From contig CAJZBQ010000053.1 of assembly GCA_914767885.1 (NCBI GenBank), positions 372,001 through 436,000 of the forward strand: a DNA stretch of 64,000 nt, given 5' to 3'. The stretch is from Blepharisma stoltei (taxonomy: Eukaryota > Ciliophora > Heterotrichea > Heterotrichida > Blepharismidae). Under the pieces are notes generated by a model, which saw nothing but the letters and a program-made list of their open reading frames with translations, ran no database searches and was not told the DNA's origin. Positions 20,148 to 31,020 of this stretch are shown in pieces (within the stretch, counting starts at the first letter, position 1; every line of letters begins with the position of its first letter). A program made the position numbers and the translations under genes.

Positions 20148-22014
20148 ATGGGGAAATTCTGGGTCTTTGTATTGGTTGCAGGAATTTTTATTGCTGTCAT
20201 AAACAAACTCTGCATAGAAGATCCTGTATATGAAAGCTGCACTGAAAACTTGCCACAGCTCAACTTAGATATGAAGGTCGGCAATGTTACTACAGAAGAT
20301 GGCAAATTGGCTTATTCTGGGTACTTGACCTCTCCAACATTGAAATGGGATCCTAGCATTTTTGAGCACAATTGGAGGTTTAAGCAATGGGAATTCTATG
20401 GAATTTATGCAGATAACATAACTTTAGCAGTGGCCACAGTAGACTTACTCTTCATTGGCAAGCAAGGAAGGTATTTTGCTTGTTTGTGGGATTAATATTT
20501 TTTTTGTTATTTGCAAGTACATTTTAATATGTTAATGCATGCTCATCCTTGGCAGGGGATTTTCATCTCTGCATGATCTTCGTCACTGAGGGATCCTAGT
20601 AGACACACACTTAGCCGCCGAAGGCAAGGGATTCACACACACCTTTTTGGTTTCTATGGCTCCTGGAGACTAAGGACCTATCAACTTGGTCAAAAACTCC
20701 CAGTTTCTCGCTAAATAGAAGTCACCTCTTAAGCCCTACTCTATGATTTATCATCTACTTGGGCTGTCTCCAATGATGGCCTTGAAGATAAAACTCAATT
20801 CTTAGGGATCAGCTCCTAGTGGTTCGGGAAAATCTATCTGATACATAAATGATTACTAACCCCTTTAACACTGAGTCGCTGCCTAATGCTGTTGAAGAAA
20901 TAGAGTCTAGAGTTCGGATGGTCTGTTGCCACCATTTTTATGTATAAGTACATTTTAATATACTAGTCTACATTTTACTGTAATAACCAACTTTGATTAC
21001 ACACCAAACTATTGAGAAAAAAAATTATTTAATTTCCCAGAGAATAAGATATTCAAATGATTTTATCGTTTACCATGTAAGGAAGTTTAGGGATATGTGA
21101 AAAATGTATTCATCACCATTTACGAAAAGGGCAAGGATCCTGTCACAATTGAAGAAATAGTACCTTTTTGGGTGCCTTCTAATATGACTCAGGACTCTTT
21201 GAAAGGAACAACTAGATTCAATATACATTTTAATGAATATTAATACTTTATGGCTAAGCTTTACGAAATTATTTTTAAAAAAATAATAGTGCTTGGCTAC
21301 CAGTATACAGTCTCTTTAAATAGATATACTACAAATTTCTTTATGTTTTTCCATAACAATGGAAAAGATATGAAAACTGTGGTAGCCAACTATAAAAAGA
21401 CTGAAATTGATATTAACCTGATTTTTGTTAAAGGGAAGCATCAAGAAGGAATGGTATACTTAGGCCCTATGAATGATGATGGTTCAAAATTCTTTTACTC
21501 TCATAAGCAATATAATTATTTAGTAGATGGATACCTAACTTACAACGGAAAAAATCACTTGTTCAGCAAGCAGCTTGGAGTCATGGATTGGGGAAGAGGA
21601 ATTTGGCCTTATCACAGCAGATGGATTTGGGCGTCAGGTCTAGGCGTTCACAAAGGTGTTTATTTAGGCCTCAACATAGGAGAATTGCCAGGTAAAAACC
21701 ATTACGCAACAGATGATTGTTTATTTGCAAATGAGACAGTCATAAAAATAGGTGTTGTAAATACTCAGCATCCTAAAAATCTCCTAGATCCATGGGTCTT
21801 TACCACAGTCAACGATCGGCCTCACCCTAATTATGCATTCATGAACATGACTTTCTATCCAGAAAAGGTCTTTGAGAAGTCTTTTTCAGTTTGGGTCATC
21901 AAATCTGACTTAAAGCAGCTATTTGGGACTTATAAAGGGATCGTAAGGACGACTGAATATGAAGTAGAAGTAGTCGTCAGAGGATTCATGGAAGTACATC
22001 ATGCTAGATGGTAA
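20148..22014 (+). CDS. DUF2804 family protein, membrane anchored
   Basis: 381 residues after removing two IESs. An N-terminal transmembrane or signal-anchor helix (FWVFVLVAGIFIAVI) is followed by the DUF2804 beta-rich domain: FKQWEFYGIYADNITL, GVMDWGRGIWPYHSRWIWASG, YLGLNIGE and the closing EVHHARW, all hallmark strings of that family. Function of the family is unknown to me. The joins give CLWDYVKNVF and TTRFNMFFHNNGK. A retroposon lies inside the first IES. Confidence 0.8.
20493..21093. other. IES in DUF2804 gene (601 bp) carrying a retroposon
   Basis: TA at 20493-20494 and 21094-21095. The frame stops at TAA immediately; the join continues it as DYVKNVFITIYEKG. No clear terminal inverted repeat. 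Confidence 0.7.
20515..20961. mobile_element. retroposon-like insertion with 16-bp target duplication
   Basis: AAGTACATTTTAATAT occurs at 20515-20530 and 20946-20961, bracketing a G+C-richer segment of about 415 bp. No inverted ends and no ORF of note. It lies wholly within the first IES of the DUF2804 gene. Confidence 0.7.
21222..21341. other. IES in DUF2804 gene (120 bp)
   Basis: An in-frame TAA follows FNEY at 21241. A TA join (21222-21223 with 21342-21343) gives GTTRFNMFFHNN, a smooth beta-strand sequence. A shorter TA pair (27 bp) is also in frame, so the exact right end is less certain. Confidence 0.6.
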
Positions 22015-22038
22015 TTAAAAAAAATTAAAAAATAAATT

Positions 22039-23382
22039 ATGTCTGAAATTCACACAAAATCACAGCCAATTGAGCCTATCAGAGGCAATTCTTTACAATT
22101 TCTCCCCAAGCCTATTCCGCCAAGAAAGAAACCAACAGATAAGACAAGGATTATTTTTACACAGCACTTGCAGCCATCAAAAGGAGATTTAAATGTGTCG
22201 ATTGATGAAGATCTCAAAATCGAACTGGATGTCTCACGCTCCAGAAAATCTAGCATAGATTGAGGTTCACCTATAACAGACACCCCAAGAAATAGCAGTT
22301 TCAATACAGCATCTTCTCCAGGAAAACCCAAAATAAAAGGGGTTAAATATTTAGTGCCAGCACTTGGAGATTCTCATATGATTAATGATGATGAAGGCGA
22401 AGTTGAGCTTGGCATTTTCTGTATAAATTGTCAAGAAATGGTTCCTGAGAGCCTCATAGAAAGTCACTCAGCCAGCTGTGTCAGAATCACAGAAGCAGTT
22501 TCAAGAGCTGATACTTTAGGAGACCTTGATAGTCTTAAGCTGAGAATAGAAAAAATGGATGAGTTTTTAGAAAATAAAGACAAAGAAACAATCTATCGAC
22601 CTTCAGAAAGAAATATTATTGCAGTACTAAAACGGCTATGTAAAAAATTGCTAGACAGTAATATTGCGAATAACAAAGATTCAAGCTCAGAAGTCATGAA
22701 ATTAATTAAATCTATGCTGGAAAATTTCAAAGGCTCTTTATCTTTACGAATTTACAGTGAAAGGCTTTTGACCATTTCGAAAGAGCAACTTGAAGCTTTA
22801 GATAAAATTGAGAAAATTGATATAGAAGCAAAAATGAAAGAAGTTGAACAACTGAAAGCACAAGTAAAAATTTTCAAAGAAAGAGCTGAAACAATACAAA
22901 GGACCATTTTCAAAACCAACCCTACAGGATTAAAACTTGATTTTGGGCAGCTTGAAGATGTAAATAGTGATTTCAGCAGCGGGAAAACCTTAAGCTCATG
23001 TCAATCATTTAGGTCGCTAGTAAGTGATGAGAGAAAATCAGAAATTGATTTGCCTCCAGATTTTAACGACACAGAAAACCTTGATTTTCCTATAGGAAAT
23101 TCTCAAGAAGAGCTGCAAAAATATTTTTATTCACAATGTCTAGCCTTAAAACTGAAATATAATTCTAGAGAGCTGGTTAAGCTGATACCCACTTCAAAAC
23201 TTTATGAAAAAGCGGTTGAAGAAAAAATTCCTGTTGAAGATTGAGTGAATTTTATTGAGGAAGAGCTCAAACATCCTGATAAATGGGTAAAAAAGCAGTC
23301 AAAAAGATCAAGAAGATCCCAGCCGACCAATGGAAATAAAAAATTCCAGTCATTCGAAACTATTGCCGAGGAGGATGTATAA
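22039..23382 (+). CDS. coiled-coil protein with C2HC zinc finger
   Basis: 447 residues. A low-complexity N-terminus is followed by a zinc-finger-like CINCQEMVPESLIESHSASC (residues about 129-148), a helical region and a coiled coil (about 255-300: IEAKMKEVEQLKAQVKIFKER). The C-terminal half is charged. UGA=Trp at about 22261 and 23242. The motif is seen in cytoskeletal and centrosomal proteins, but I cannot name an ortholog. It starts only 24 bp after the DUF2804 stop, same strand. No IES or intron seen. Confidence 0.75.
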
Positions 23383-23511
23383 GCTGTATTACATTAGAAA
23401 TAATTGCAAAATAAAATAATTTAAGCACAGCTCTGGGTCTTTTTGTTTCAAACCTATAGCAGTCTTATTTAAAGATAAATTAATCCACATAAAAGCTTAA
23501 ATAATTGTGGC

Positions 23512-25450
23512 TTATGGCTCTTTAAGCATTTGTTCCATGACTGGTTTGTAGTATTTTATATATAACTGATCATTCAATTGGAGAAACCTTTGTGTAGGAG
23601 ATGTCTCAATCGCATATGCAAATGGTCCAAGTAGAAGTATTACCCTGAATAATACTTGGGTGCTAGAAGGATAAGTTGAAATTTTAGATCTCCATGTTGC
23701 AGCTGAAAGCAAAACCCCAATCACACCACTAATTGCAAGTCTCATTTGATTACGATATAATTCATCAGCAAATAATTTCGCATCTTCTTCGTTCATGAAA
23801 TACTTATAATCACGCTGCATCCTTCTCATTACTTGTGGTTGGGTCACTGCTTTCTGTCGGAGCTTTTTCTCATATTCATCTATAGAAGTTTCTTTTCAAT
23901 AGCGCGATAAGGAGCATTCCTAGGTTTTTACGGATGATCTTAAACATATGAAAACTTGCTATTCTTTATTCATGGGGGGAGAAAAACAGCCTAAATAAAG
24001 AATTCTGCCTGATCAATCTCGAGAACTTGAAGAGAGGATGTGTGAAAAATTTACATTTTGGTTCGTCAAATGAATCTGACGAGCCAATTCTGGCCAGTAC
24101 TTGAAATGAAAAATGGTAGTTGCCAGAATTTTATTAATTTTTTGATGGTGAGTATGATCAGAATTTTAATAAATGGCACAGGATCAGACAACTTATTCCT
24201 TTCAAACCGATCTAATAATTCCTTTGGTAATAATTATAACTGCTTTATAAAAGCCAAAGTTTGTGCTAAGCGCTTGTTGCTCTTTACTTACTTACTTAAT
24301 TATCTGGCGTTTAAGGTGTCTAGTGCCGCAGCCCAAAAGGGCCTATGGCAAAACTGATGACGTAGGCGAGCCATCTTGGCACGGATCAGCCCCGTCCAAG
24401 CCTTCTATCAACTCCTGCTTCACCGGCCTTGCTGCACGTCTCACCCGGCGCGTTGCCGTCGCCCTTGTCGCTCGACTCAGCTCCTGCGCGTGTTCCGCCT
24501 AAGGGTCATCCTCCTGTGGGGATGTGCTGAGAGGTAAAAGCCCGAAATCTTGAGTGGACTGAGGAGTGGTTCCTCTGGTTATCTCCAGAGTTAAACCGCT
24601 ATTGCTGTCCAGAAGTCTTCGAGTGAAAACCTAACCCTATAAATAAAATTCCATGAGGAGAGAGAAAATTAGCAGAGCTAATTTCTCTCTATCCGAATGC
24701 AATTTTATTTATTTGTTGCTCTTTACGAACTTACTAATGACTCATATGGTTTTCGTTAGAAAATTAAAATGGAGTTAATAATTAAAAACTTGTTGATCGA
24801 GTTGTGTTTTTGCGGAAGGATAAATTTCTAAATAAATAATGCCAATTTAATTATGACTAACTGCTTTATAAAAGCCAAAGTTTGTGCTAAGCGCTTGTTG
24901 CTCTTTACGAACTTTACTAATGATATCAAAATTTTCTTCTTATAATATTTTTAAATTTCTTTCAAATATTAAAAAATAAAATTTAAAATAATTATATCAA
25001 TATAAATAAATTTTTTATAAACAATATTTTTAAGATAAAATAATAATTTTTTAAAATTTATTGTATCTTTTATAAAATGGGACTTTAATTTTAACAATAT
25101 TTTTTAAGTGGGTTGTTTTATCCTGTGTCATTTATTAAAATTCTGATCATACTTGCCATCAGAAAATTAATAAAATTCTGGCAACTATCATTTATAATTT
25201 CAAGTACCGGCCAGAATTGGCTCGCCAGATCCATTTGACGAACCAAAAGTGTAAATTTGCAAATAGCCTCTCTTTAAGTTCTCGAGATTGATCAGCCAGA
25301 ACTCTTTATTATCACTGTATGACTCTCTTACAAAGAAGGAACATCAGATTTCATGGGTCCAAAGACCTTTTAGTCAAACCAGGAAGCACGCCTTATCGCG
25401 CTATTGAAGAGAAAGTTCTATAGCTTTTGAAGCTTATCCAAAGATGCCAT
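23512..25450 (-). CDS. small membrane protein split by a 1.5-kb IES
   Basis: 132 residues after removing 23881-25420. The start MASLDKLQKL joins to DEYEKKLRQKAVTQPQVMRRM at TA, the only join that keeps frame from an ATG. Two hydrophobic segments follow (MRLAISGVIGVLLSAATW and VLFRVILLLGPFAYAI), then a charged C-terminus. I do not recognise the family. The hairpin-like topology with both ends on one side would fit a mitochondrial or ER membrane protein (inference). Confidence 0.7.
23881..25420. mobile_element. large TATAG-ended IES with long inverted arms (1.54 kb)
   Basis: Ends TATAGAAGTTTCTTTTCAATAGCGCG and the near-complement at 25400-25422. Further inverted arms extend inward (about 23890-24230 against 25085-25400, e.g. 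GATCAGAATTTTAATAAATG and its complement). The centre contains a direct duplication of about 60 bp (24233 and 24855, AAAGCCAAAGTTTGTGCTAA) and a family A retroposon. No transposase ORF. Confidence 0.8.
24274..24726 (-). mobile_element. GC-rich retroposon, family A copy 2 (reverse), 14-bp target duplication
   Basis: TTGTTGCTCTTTAC flanks the body (24274-24287; 24713-24726). The body (24288-24712) is the reverse complement of the 4231-4659 copy, including CGCGTGTTCCGCCTAAGGGTCATCC and the terminal A+T stretch. The end away from the gene-like head carries a (TTAC)3 run, a short tandem tail. Inserted in one of the two 60-bp duplicates of the host IES. Confidence 0.8.
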
Positions 25451-25964
25451 TCTTTTTATTCTTACTCCTCTTCCCTCTGTGATCGAGAAGTTTTGTTGCT
25501 CAGCTGTGTAAATTTTTTTTTGAAATTAGATATATACTTTTTTTTTGAAATTCAAGGTAAAAATGCATAAAATTATGATTCAGAATTCAACCTTTTAAAA
25601 ATTAAGATGATTAACTAGAGATCTCACTATATTAATCATTATTTATATCTATATAAAATCAATTTCTATTGAAAAATGTTTGGCGCTTAATTTCCCAATA
25701 GTTTAGCTCGCTCATAGAGTAAAGGGATAGATAATTACTTTCTAGTTTAAATTAAAGAGATTTAAGACAATCTAGTTCAATCTATCATCGATTATTTTTA
25801 ATATATAGCCTATAGCTTCTGATTATGGATAAAACGTATTATTAAAAAAATACTTATCTGATATCCTGATTTATTCTATTTATATACCACCAAAAAACAT
25901 TATTTCTTCTTATTTAATTGCATAATTAAAGTCTCCCAACTTTCATAGCCTAATTATAAAATAA
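25451..25964. other. intergenic region
   Basis: A+T-rich spacer of about 510 bp between divergent genes. Nothing recognisable apart from poly-T runs. Confidence 0.6.
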
Positions 25965-26588
<624 letters not shown>

Positions 26589-26657
26589 TTGAATTTTAAT
26601 ATGGATAATTATTAATTCGCCGTTATAAATCTCACACCAGAATCATATTTTTTCTCT

Positions 26658-26982
26658 ATGAAAATGAATAAAGCTGAAGAGCTCTATATTATGACCAAGC
26701 ACTATTCTGCTGCGCATTCAAAGAATTCTCCCAGGCTTATAGTTTTCAATCAGCTCCAGCTAGTAAAATACTTTGTGAGGAAAGAATGTGACTATTTTTT
26801 CTATAGATTTCTGTTTTCTCGTTTATCAAGCTTGCTCTTAATTGCTTTCAGACTTAATTTAACTTGATTTTCCTATCCTCTGCAGTCCGTAATGCTTTGC
26901 TGAGTGTTTAATGAGCGTGATTGTTCATGTATGAATTTTTCCTTTGATCTTTTAGCTCTTGAGTGCTTATACTTTTTGTAGA
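26658..26982 (+). CDS. possible small hypothetical protein
   Basis: Open from ATG for about 105 codons with two UGA read as Trp. The N-terminal part (AEELYIMTKHYSAAHSKN) looks protein-like. The rest is hydrophobic and ends in an A+T-rich area. No domain recognised; could be noise. Confidence 0.25.
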
Positions 26983-27203
26983 GCCATCTAATGCAACTTA
27001 GTGTGATTATTGGATATCATCTAGGCCTAGAGTGCATTGTGAGTGTGGTCTTATCTAGGGGAAACCCCTATATCTAATGTTTAGCTTTGGAATGATTCTT
27101 GAAGAAAATCCATAAAATCGCTTAATTTCCACTGAAATCGAGGAGTATCAGAGTCTCAACTGCATATCTTTAAGGAAAATCTGAAACAGTTTTATACTTT
27201 CCT

Positions 27204-27899
27204 TACTCTTCCCCCTGCGCAAGCAAATAAAAAAAGTTTATTTGCTCACTAAAGATGATTAATGTTTTATTTTAAAAAATTTATATATAATTTTGAAGTA
27301 AAATTTTTTAAAAAACAAATATAAATTTAATTTGTAAATTTACGTTTTAATATGCAGCTGTTATAAACAGAATTAGTTACTCGCCCCCCCTCCGTTAGTG
27401 AACAAAACCATTAGAAAAATCGCCATTTTTTGACCAAAAACCCACCCTCCGTGAGTGAACAAAAATTTTTAATAGAAAAATGTTTTATGAAAAAAAGTTT
27501 TAATATATGAATGATAATTAGTATAATGAAATATAGAGCTAATTCTGTTTAATTTTAAACGAATTGCTTTTTAAAACATAAATTTTACAAATTAAATTAA
27601 TATTTGCTTTCCAATTTTTGCGAATTAGGATTTTTTTAAATTTCGAAAAAAAAATATTTTTTATAAAATTTATATATAAATTTGTTTTTAAAAAAAAAAA
27701 TTAACCCCCCTCCGTGAGTGAACGAAATTTTTTTGTTCACTCACGGAGGGGGGGGAGTTAGGAATTTCATTATAATAATTATCACTTATATATCAAAATA
27801 TTTTTTATATTAAACAAATTTTCGTTTGCTCACGGAAAGTGGGTTTTTGGGCAAAATAGGGATTTTTCCAATGTTTTGCTCGCTCACGAAGGGAGGATT
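27204..27899. mobile_element. older MITE split by a younger MITE
   Basis: Outer ends TTACTCTTCCCCCTGCGCAAG (left) and CTCGCTCACGAAGGGAGGATTTA (right) are degenerate MITE ends. The core runs in reverse orientation up to AACAGAATTAG, is broken at 27378, and resumes at 27761 with GAATTTCATTATAATAATTATCACTTATAT. The inserted part is the intact copy 27378-27758. Confidence 0.8.
27378..27758. mobile_element. MITE, intact, nested in a MITE (381 bp)
   Basis: TTA on both sides (27377-27379, 27758-27760). Left end CTCGCCCCCCCTCCGTTAGTGA, right end CACGGAGGGGGGGGAG. Full internal core. Confidence 0.85.
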
Positions 27900-28105
27900 T
27901 AGTAATTTTAATAGAGCTTTATTTTCAAGTGGGGGAGTCTTCAAACTCTAAACATAAACATAGCCTTTATAAATAAAAATTTAAGAGCATATTAAGAAAC
28001 CCAATCGTAAAATTCATGCGCTTAAACCATGTAATAAATATTGATTAATAGATTAGCCTTCTTCATTATAATCAAGAAAACCAATATGATTATGCTTAAA
28101 TTGGA

Positions 28106-28381
28106 TTATTTAGCTGATGCTTTTTTCTTTTCAATTATTCCTTTAAGGTGATCTGATATGTCATTTACACATCTCTCCAATTGAGCTGGAGCCATGTCAC
28201 ATCGCTTTTTCTCTTCTTCTGTTTTTATTGCACCTTTCCTTCCGAGGCATCTCTGAACAGCACAGCAAAATGGTTTGCACCATTTCTCTGCTTCGACTCG
28301 GATCTTTTCATCATTCCATGTTACCCTTACTGTAGCTTCAGGAATAGGAAGAATTCTATTTAATTGCTTTTCATAATCCAT
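28106..28381 (-). CDS. twin CX9C protein (CHCH-type, mitochondrial intermembrane space)
   Basis: 91 residues. Two CX9C motifs, CKPFCCAVQRC and CDMAPAQLERC, are separated by a charged helical linker (LGRKGAIKTEEEKKR), so a helix-turn-helix with two disulphides is expected. Proteins of this kind are imported by the Mia40 route and serve cytochrome oxidase assembly or similar roles; I cannot assign which. The first motif holds an extra Cys pair. No UGA, intron or IES. Confidence 0.7.
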   Translation of the reverse strand: MDYEKQLNRILPIPEATVRVTWNDEKIRVEAEKWCKPFCCAVQRCLGRKGAIKTEEEKKRCDMAPAQLERCVNDISDHLKGIIEKKKASAK

Positions 28382-29699
28382 CTTAAAAATTATAATGATA
28401 TTTCATAACATTTTCTTCATCATTGATTTGCTAATTTAAGCTAAGCAAACAAACCATTTAAAAAATTAGATCCCTTCGTTAAGGGTCAAAAATTATTATT
28501 TGTTTGAAATATATTAATATATAATTAATATTTATAGTAATATTATTTCCAGCTAATTTTAAGGTAACTTGATCTTAAAAATAAAGATATAAATTAAATT
28601 AAATTTTTGATTTTCAAATTTTTAATATAAAATTATTTTAAAAAAATTAATCTCCACAAGGGGTAAGCAAATATAAATCTTAATAATAAATAATGAATTT
28701 TATTGAATTCCCCAGACATTAGAATGGTATTCTTATAAAAATTGGATCATCCTTAAAAAACATTAAGTTTAATAATCATGAATTAAGTGTCTTAAAGGCT
28801 GTGGGCCTTGGCAATCCCTATTTCTAAGAGCTAAGCCAAGATTTAGGTTTTCCTTCCATCGAAGGATAGCTTCATTTCCTCTACTTACTCTAGTTCTTCT
28901 ATCCTATTCAGGATCATCTTCCTATCCCGATTAGGGGATCTTTAAATATTCCGATGGGGGAATTAGTCCAGATTGCCAGCCCGCCGTCCACGCCCACAGC
29001 TCCCTAGCCCACCCACCAGCGCTGTAAATCCACATATTCTTGAGGAGGCTTTGCAAGGTGCAATGGTCTTGAGCTTTGAATTCCAGAATCATGCTGAAAA
29101 TGTCTAAATCCTCCTCCGTGAGCAAACAAAATTTTTTGGTTAGTATATGGGGGAGAATCATTATTAAAAAAGCAATATAAATTCGAGTTATAGTCATATA
29201 AATAATTCATAGACTTTTATGCGTTATATAAAAGTTAGCAACTAAATATGCTAATAGCATCCTCTTCTAGAACTTGCCTAGTGTAATAGCGCTTCGGATT
29301 TCATTTATTCAAATAAAGCAGGATTCGTTTTTAATTGCATTTCAATAAATTTCAAAGCATCTTATTTTACCATTCTTATCTCTCTTATAATTCTTTTATT
29401 CAAAAATATCAAATATTAAGAATAATTTAATTATTATTTTTACTCAATTTCATTCAAGCTATAAAAATGGCACATCTCAGCAGAAATTGATATAAAGTTT
29501 TCAACATTCTTACTAAGAAAATCTCTAATTTTCGATAAATACTGCTTAATATACTATATAGAAGTATATTAGGCATCAAGACAGTAATATTATTTTATTA
29601 TTTCTATATAAAGATGATATTTTCCTTCATCCCAAATTAGCAAGAAATTCACTCAAATCCATTATAAATATACGTAGCTAAGTATAAAAGTATAACGAG
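28382..29699. other. intergenic region with decayed repeats
   Basis: 28430-28665 looks like a strongly decayed MITE (AAGCAAACAAACCATTTAAAAAATTAG at one end, TCCACAAGGGGTAAGCAAA at the other). 28790-29100 is a G+C-richer repeat-like stretch. 29105-29150 is a truncated MITE end (CTCCTCCGTGAGCAAACAAAA). The remainder up to 29699 is plain A+T-rich upstream DNA. Confidence 0.5.
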
Positions 29700-30269
29700 A
29701 TGGACTACAACGAGAATGAATGTTTTGACGATCTAGACATGGACGCTGAAGGAAGATTTTGCGATTCTCCAATGGGAAGCCCTTCATTTCCAGATCTACT
29801 CTGTGAAACAGATCCACTATTTGGTTTAGAGCTTCCTTCTGATACTCTAAAATTGGACATGGAAGATGTACCTATTTTTGAACCAGAGTCAGGACAAAGC
29901 GATAAAGCGAGCACAGCAGTATCAGAAGGCACTCCTGAGAATTGTGAAAAGACACACACAAAGTCATCAAGTCAGGAATTTGTAAATGAAGAAAAAGAAA
30001 TGCAAATTTCGCCAATTAAAAGAATTGGAAGTCTTACTCTTGAAGAAAGACATATGAAAGTCCAAAAGTACTTGGACAAACGCCAGAAGAGGACTTGATG
30101 TAAGCGAATTAATTATGACTGCAGAAAAAGGGTAGCTGATAAAAGAATCAGGGTTAAAGGAAGGTTTGTTACGAAAGAGCAAGCCAATTTGTTATTAAAA
30201 GAGCAAAATCAAGGAAACTGTCAAAAGGAAATTGAAAATAGTCAGCCTTATCAGGCAACACCTAATTAA
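29700..30269 (+). CDS. CCT-motif (CONSTANS/TOC1-type) protein, putative transcription factor
   Basis: 189 residues. The acidic N-terminal half resembles an activation domain. Residues about 115-165 form a CCT motif: LEERHMKVQKYLDKRQKRTW, then CKRINYDCRKRVADKRIRVKGRFVTKEQA, with the conserved RK.VAD.R.RVKGRF core. UGA=Trp lies inside the motif (30097). In plants the CCT motif contacts NF-Y subunits and DNA; the ciliate role is not known to me. Reading is clean with no intron. Confidence 0.85.
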
Positions 30270-30299
30270 TTTATTTTTAACTATTTAACGGAGAGCTGG

Positions 30300-30606
30300 C
30301 TTCCCTCCCCTCCATGAGCATGTAATAATTTTTTTTAAACAAAATTTGTATGGTTTCAAAAATTAATAAAAAATCCCAATTCACAAAAATTGTCAAGCTA
30401 AAATTAATTTAATTTGTAAAATTTATGTTTTAAAAATTCAATCTGTTAAAATTTAACAGATGGACTCGGGATTTCATTATACTAATTTATCAAAATATTT
30501 TTTTAAAAAATTTTATTCTAAAAAATATTTTTGTTCACGAAAGGTTGTTTGACCTAAAAAATAGGAATTTTTCCAATAGTTTTGTTCACTCATGAATGCG
30601 GGAGTG
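30300..30606. mobile_element. MITE, degenerate copy (about 307 bp)
   Basis: Left end TTCCCTCCCCTCCATGAGCA, right end GTTCACTCATGAATGCGGGAGTGA. Core fragments remain (CCCAATTCACAAAAATTG, GATTTCATTATACTAATTTATC) with many changes. Lies 30 bp after the CCT gene. Confidence 0.75.
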
Positions 30607-31020
30607 AATTAAATTAAATTAAAAGTCTTAAAATCTCCAAATTTGATGCCTAAGCACATTTTAGACCAGCGCCAACGTGCTTGTCTGGCAGAAATTCAGC
30701 CGCTATTTGGAGCAGTGGTCTTCCCTAGGACAGGGCGAAGTGTAATTACCAAGAGGGTCAACGGGCTTGGGAGACGTCCTAGTCATTACCCACTAAAGGC
30801 CATCTTTGGGAGACCTGAAGGAGAAAAGCCCTTGCCAAAAAAACCATCCGATAACTAATACTTGATAATGGAGTAACCACCAGTTGATTCCTAATGCTAT
30901 CTACCCCACAAGTCCCCTGTCCGATGGGCAAGGGTTGAGTTAAAGGGTTTAAACATTGAGTTGATTAGTTGGAGCATCGTCGTGAATGACATCTTTAATG
31001 ACCACCACCATATTAATTAT
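30607..31020. other. GC-richer repeat-like segment at the 3' end of COG8
   Basis: Composition stands out from both sides, and the 71-codon open stretch in it (30643-30858) lacks protein character. Probably another short retroposon copy; I could not define target duplications. Confidence 0.4.

Noticed and set aside
21241-21250. 11-bp TA-to-TA excision to remove the TAA in DUF2804
   Set aside because: Implausibly short; a 120-bp segment gives a better protein.
30643-30858. 71-codon ORF in G+C-richer DNA
   Set aside because: Lies in a repeat-like segment; sequence lacks protein character.
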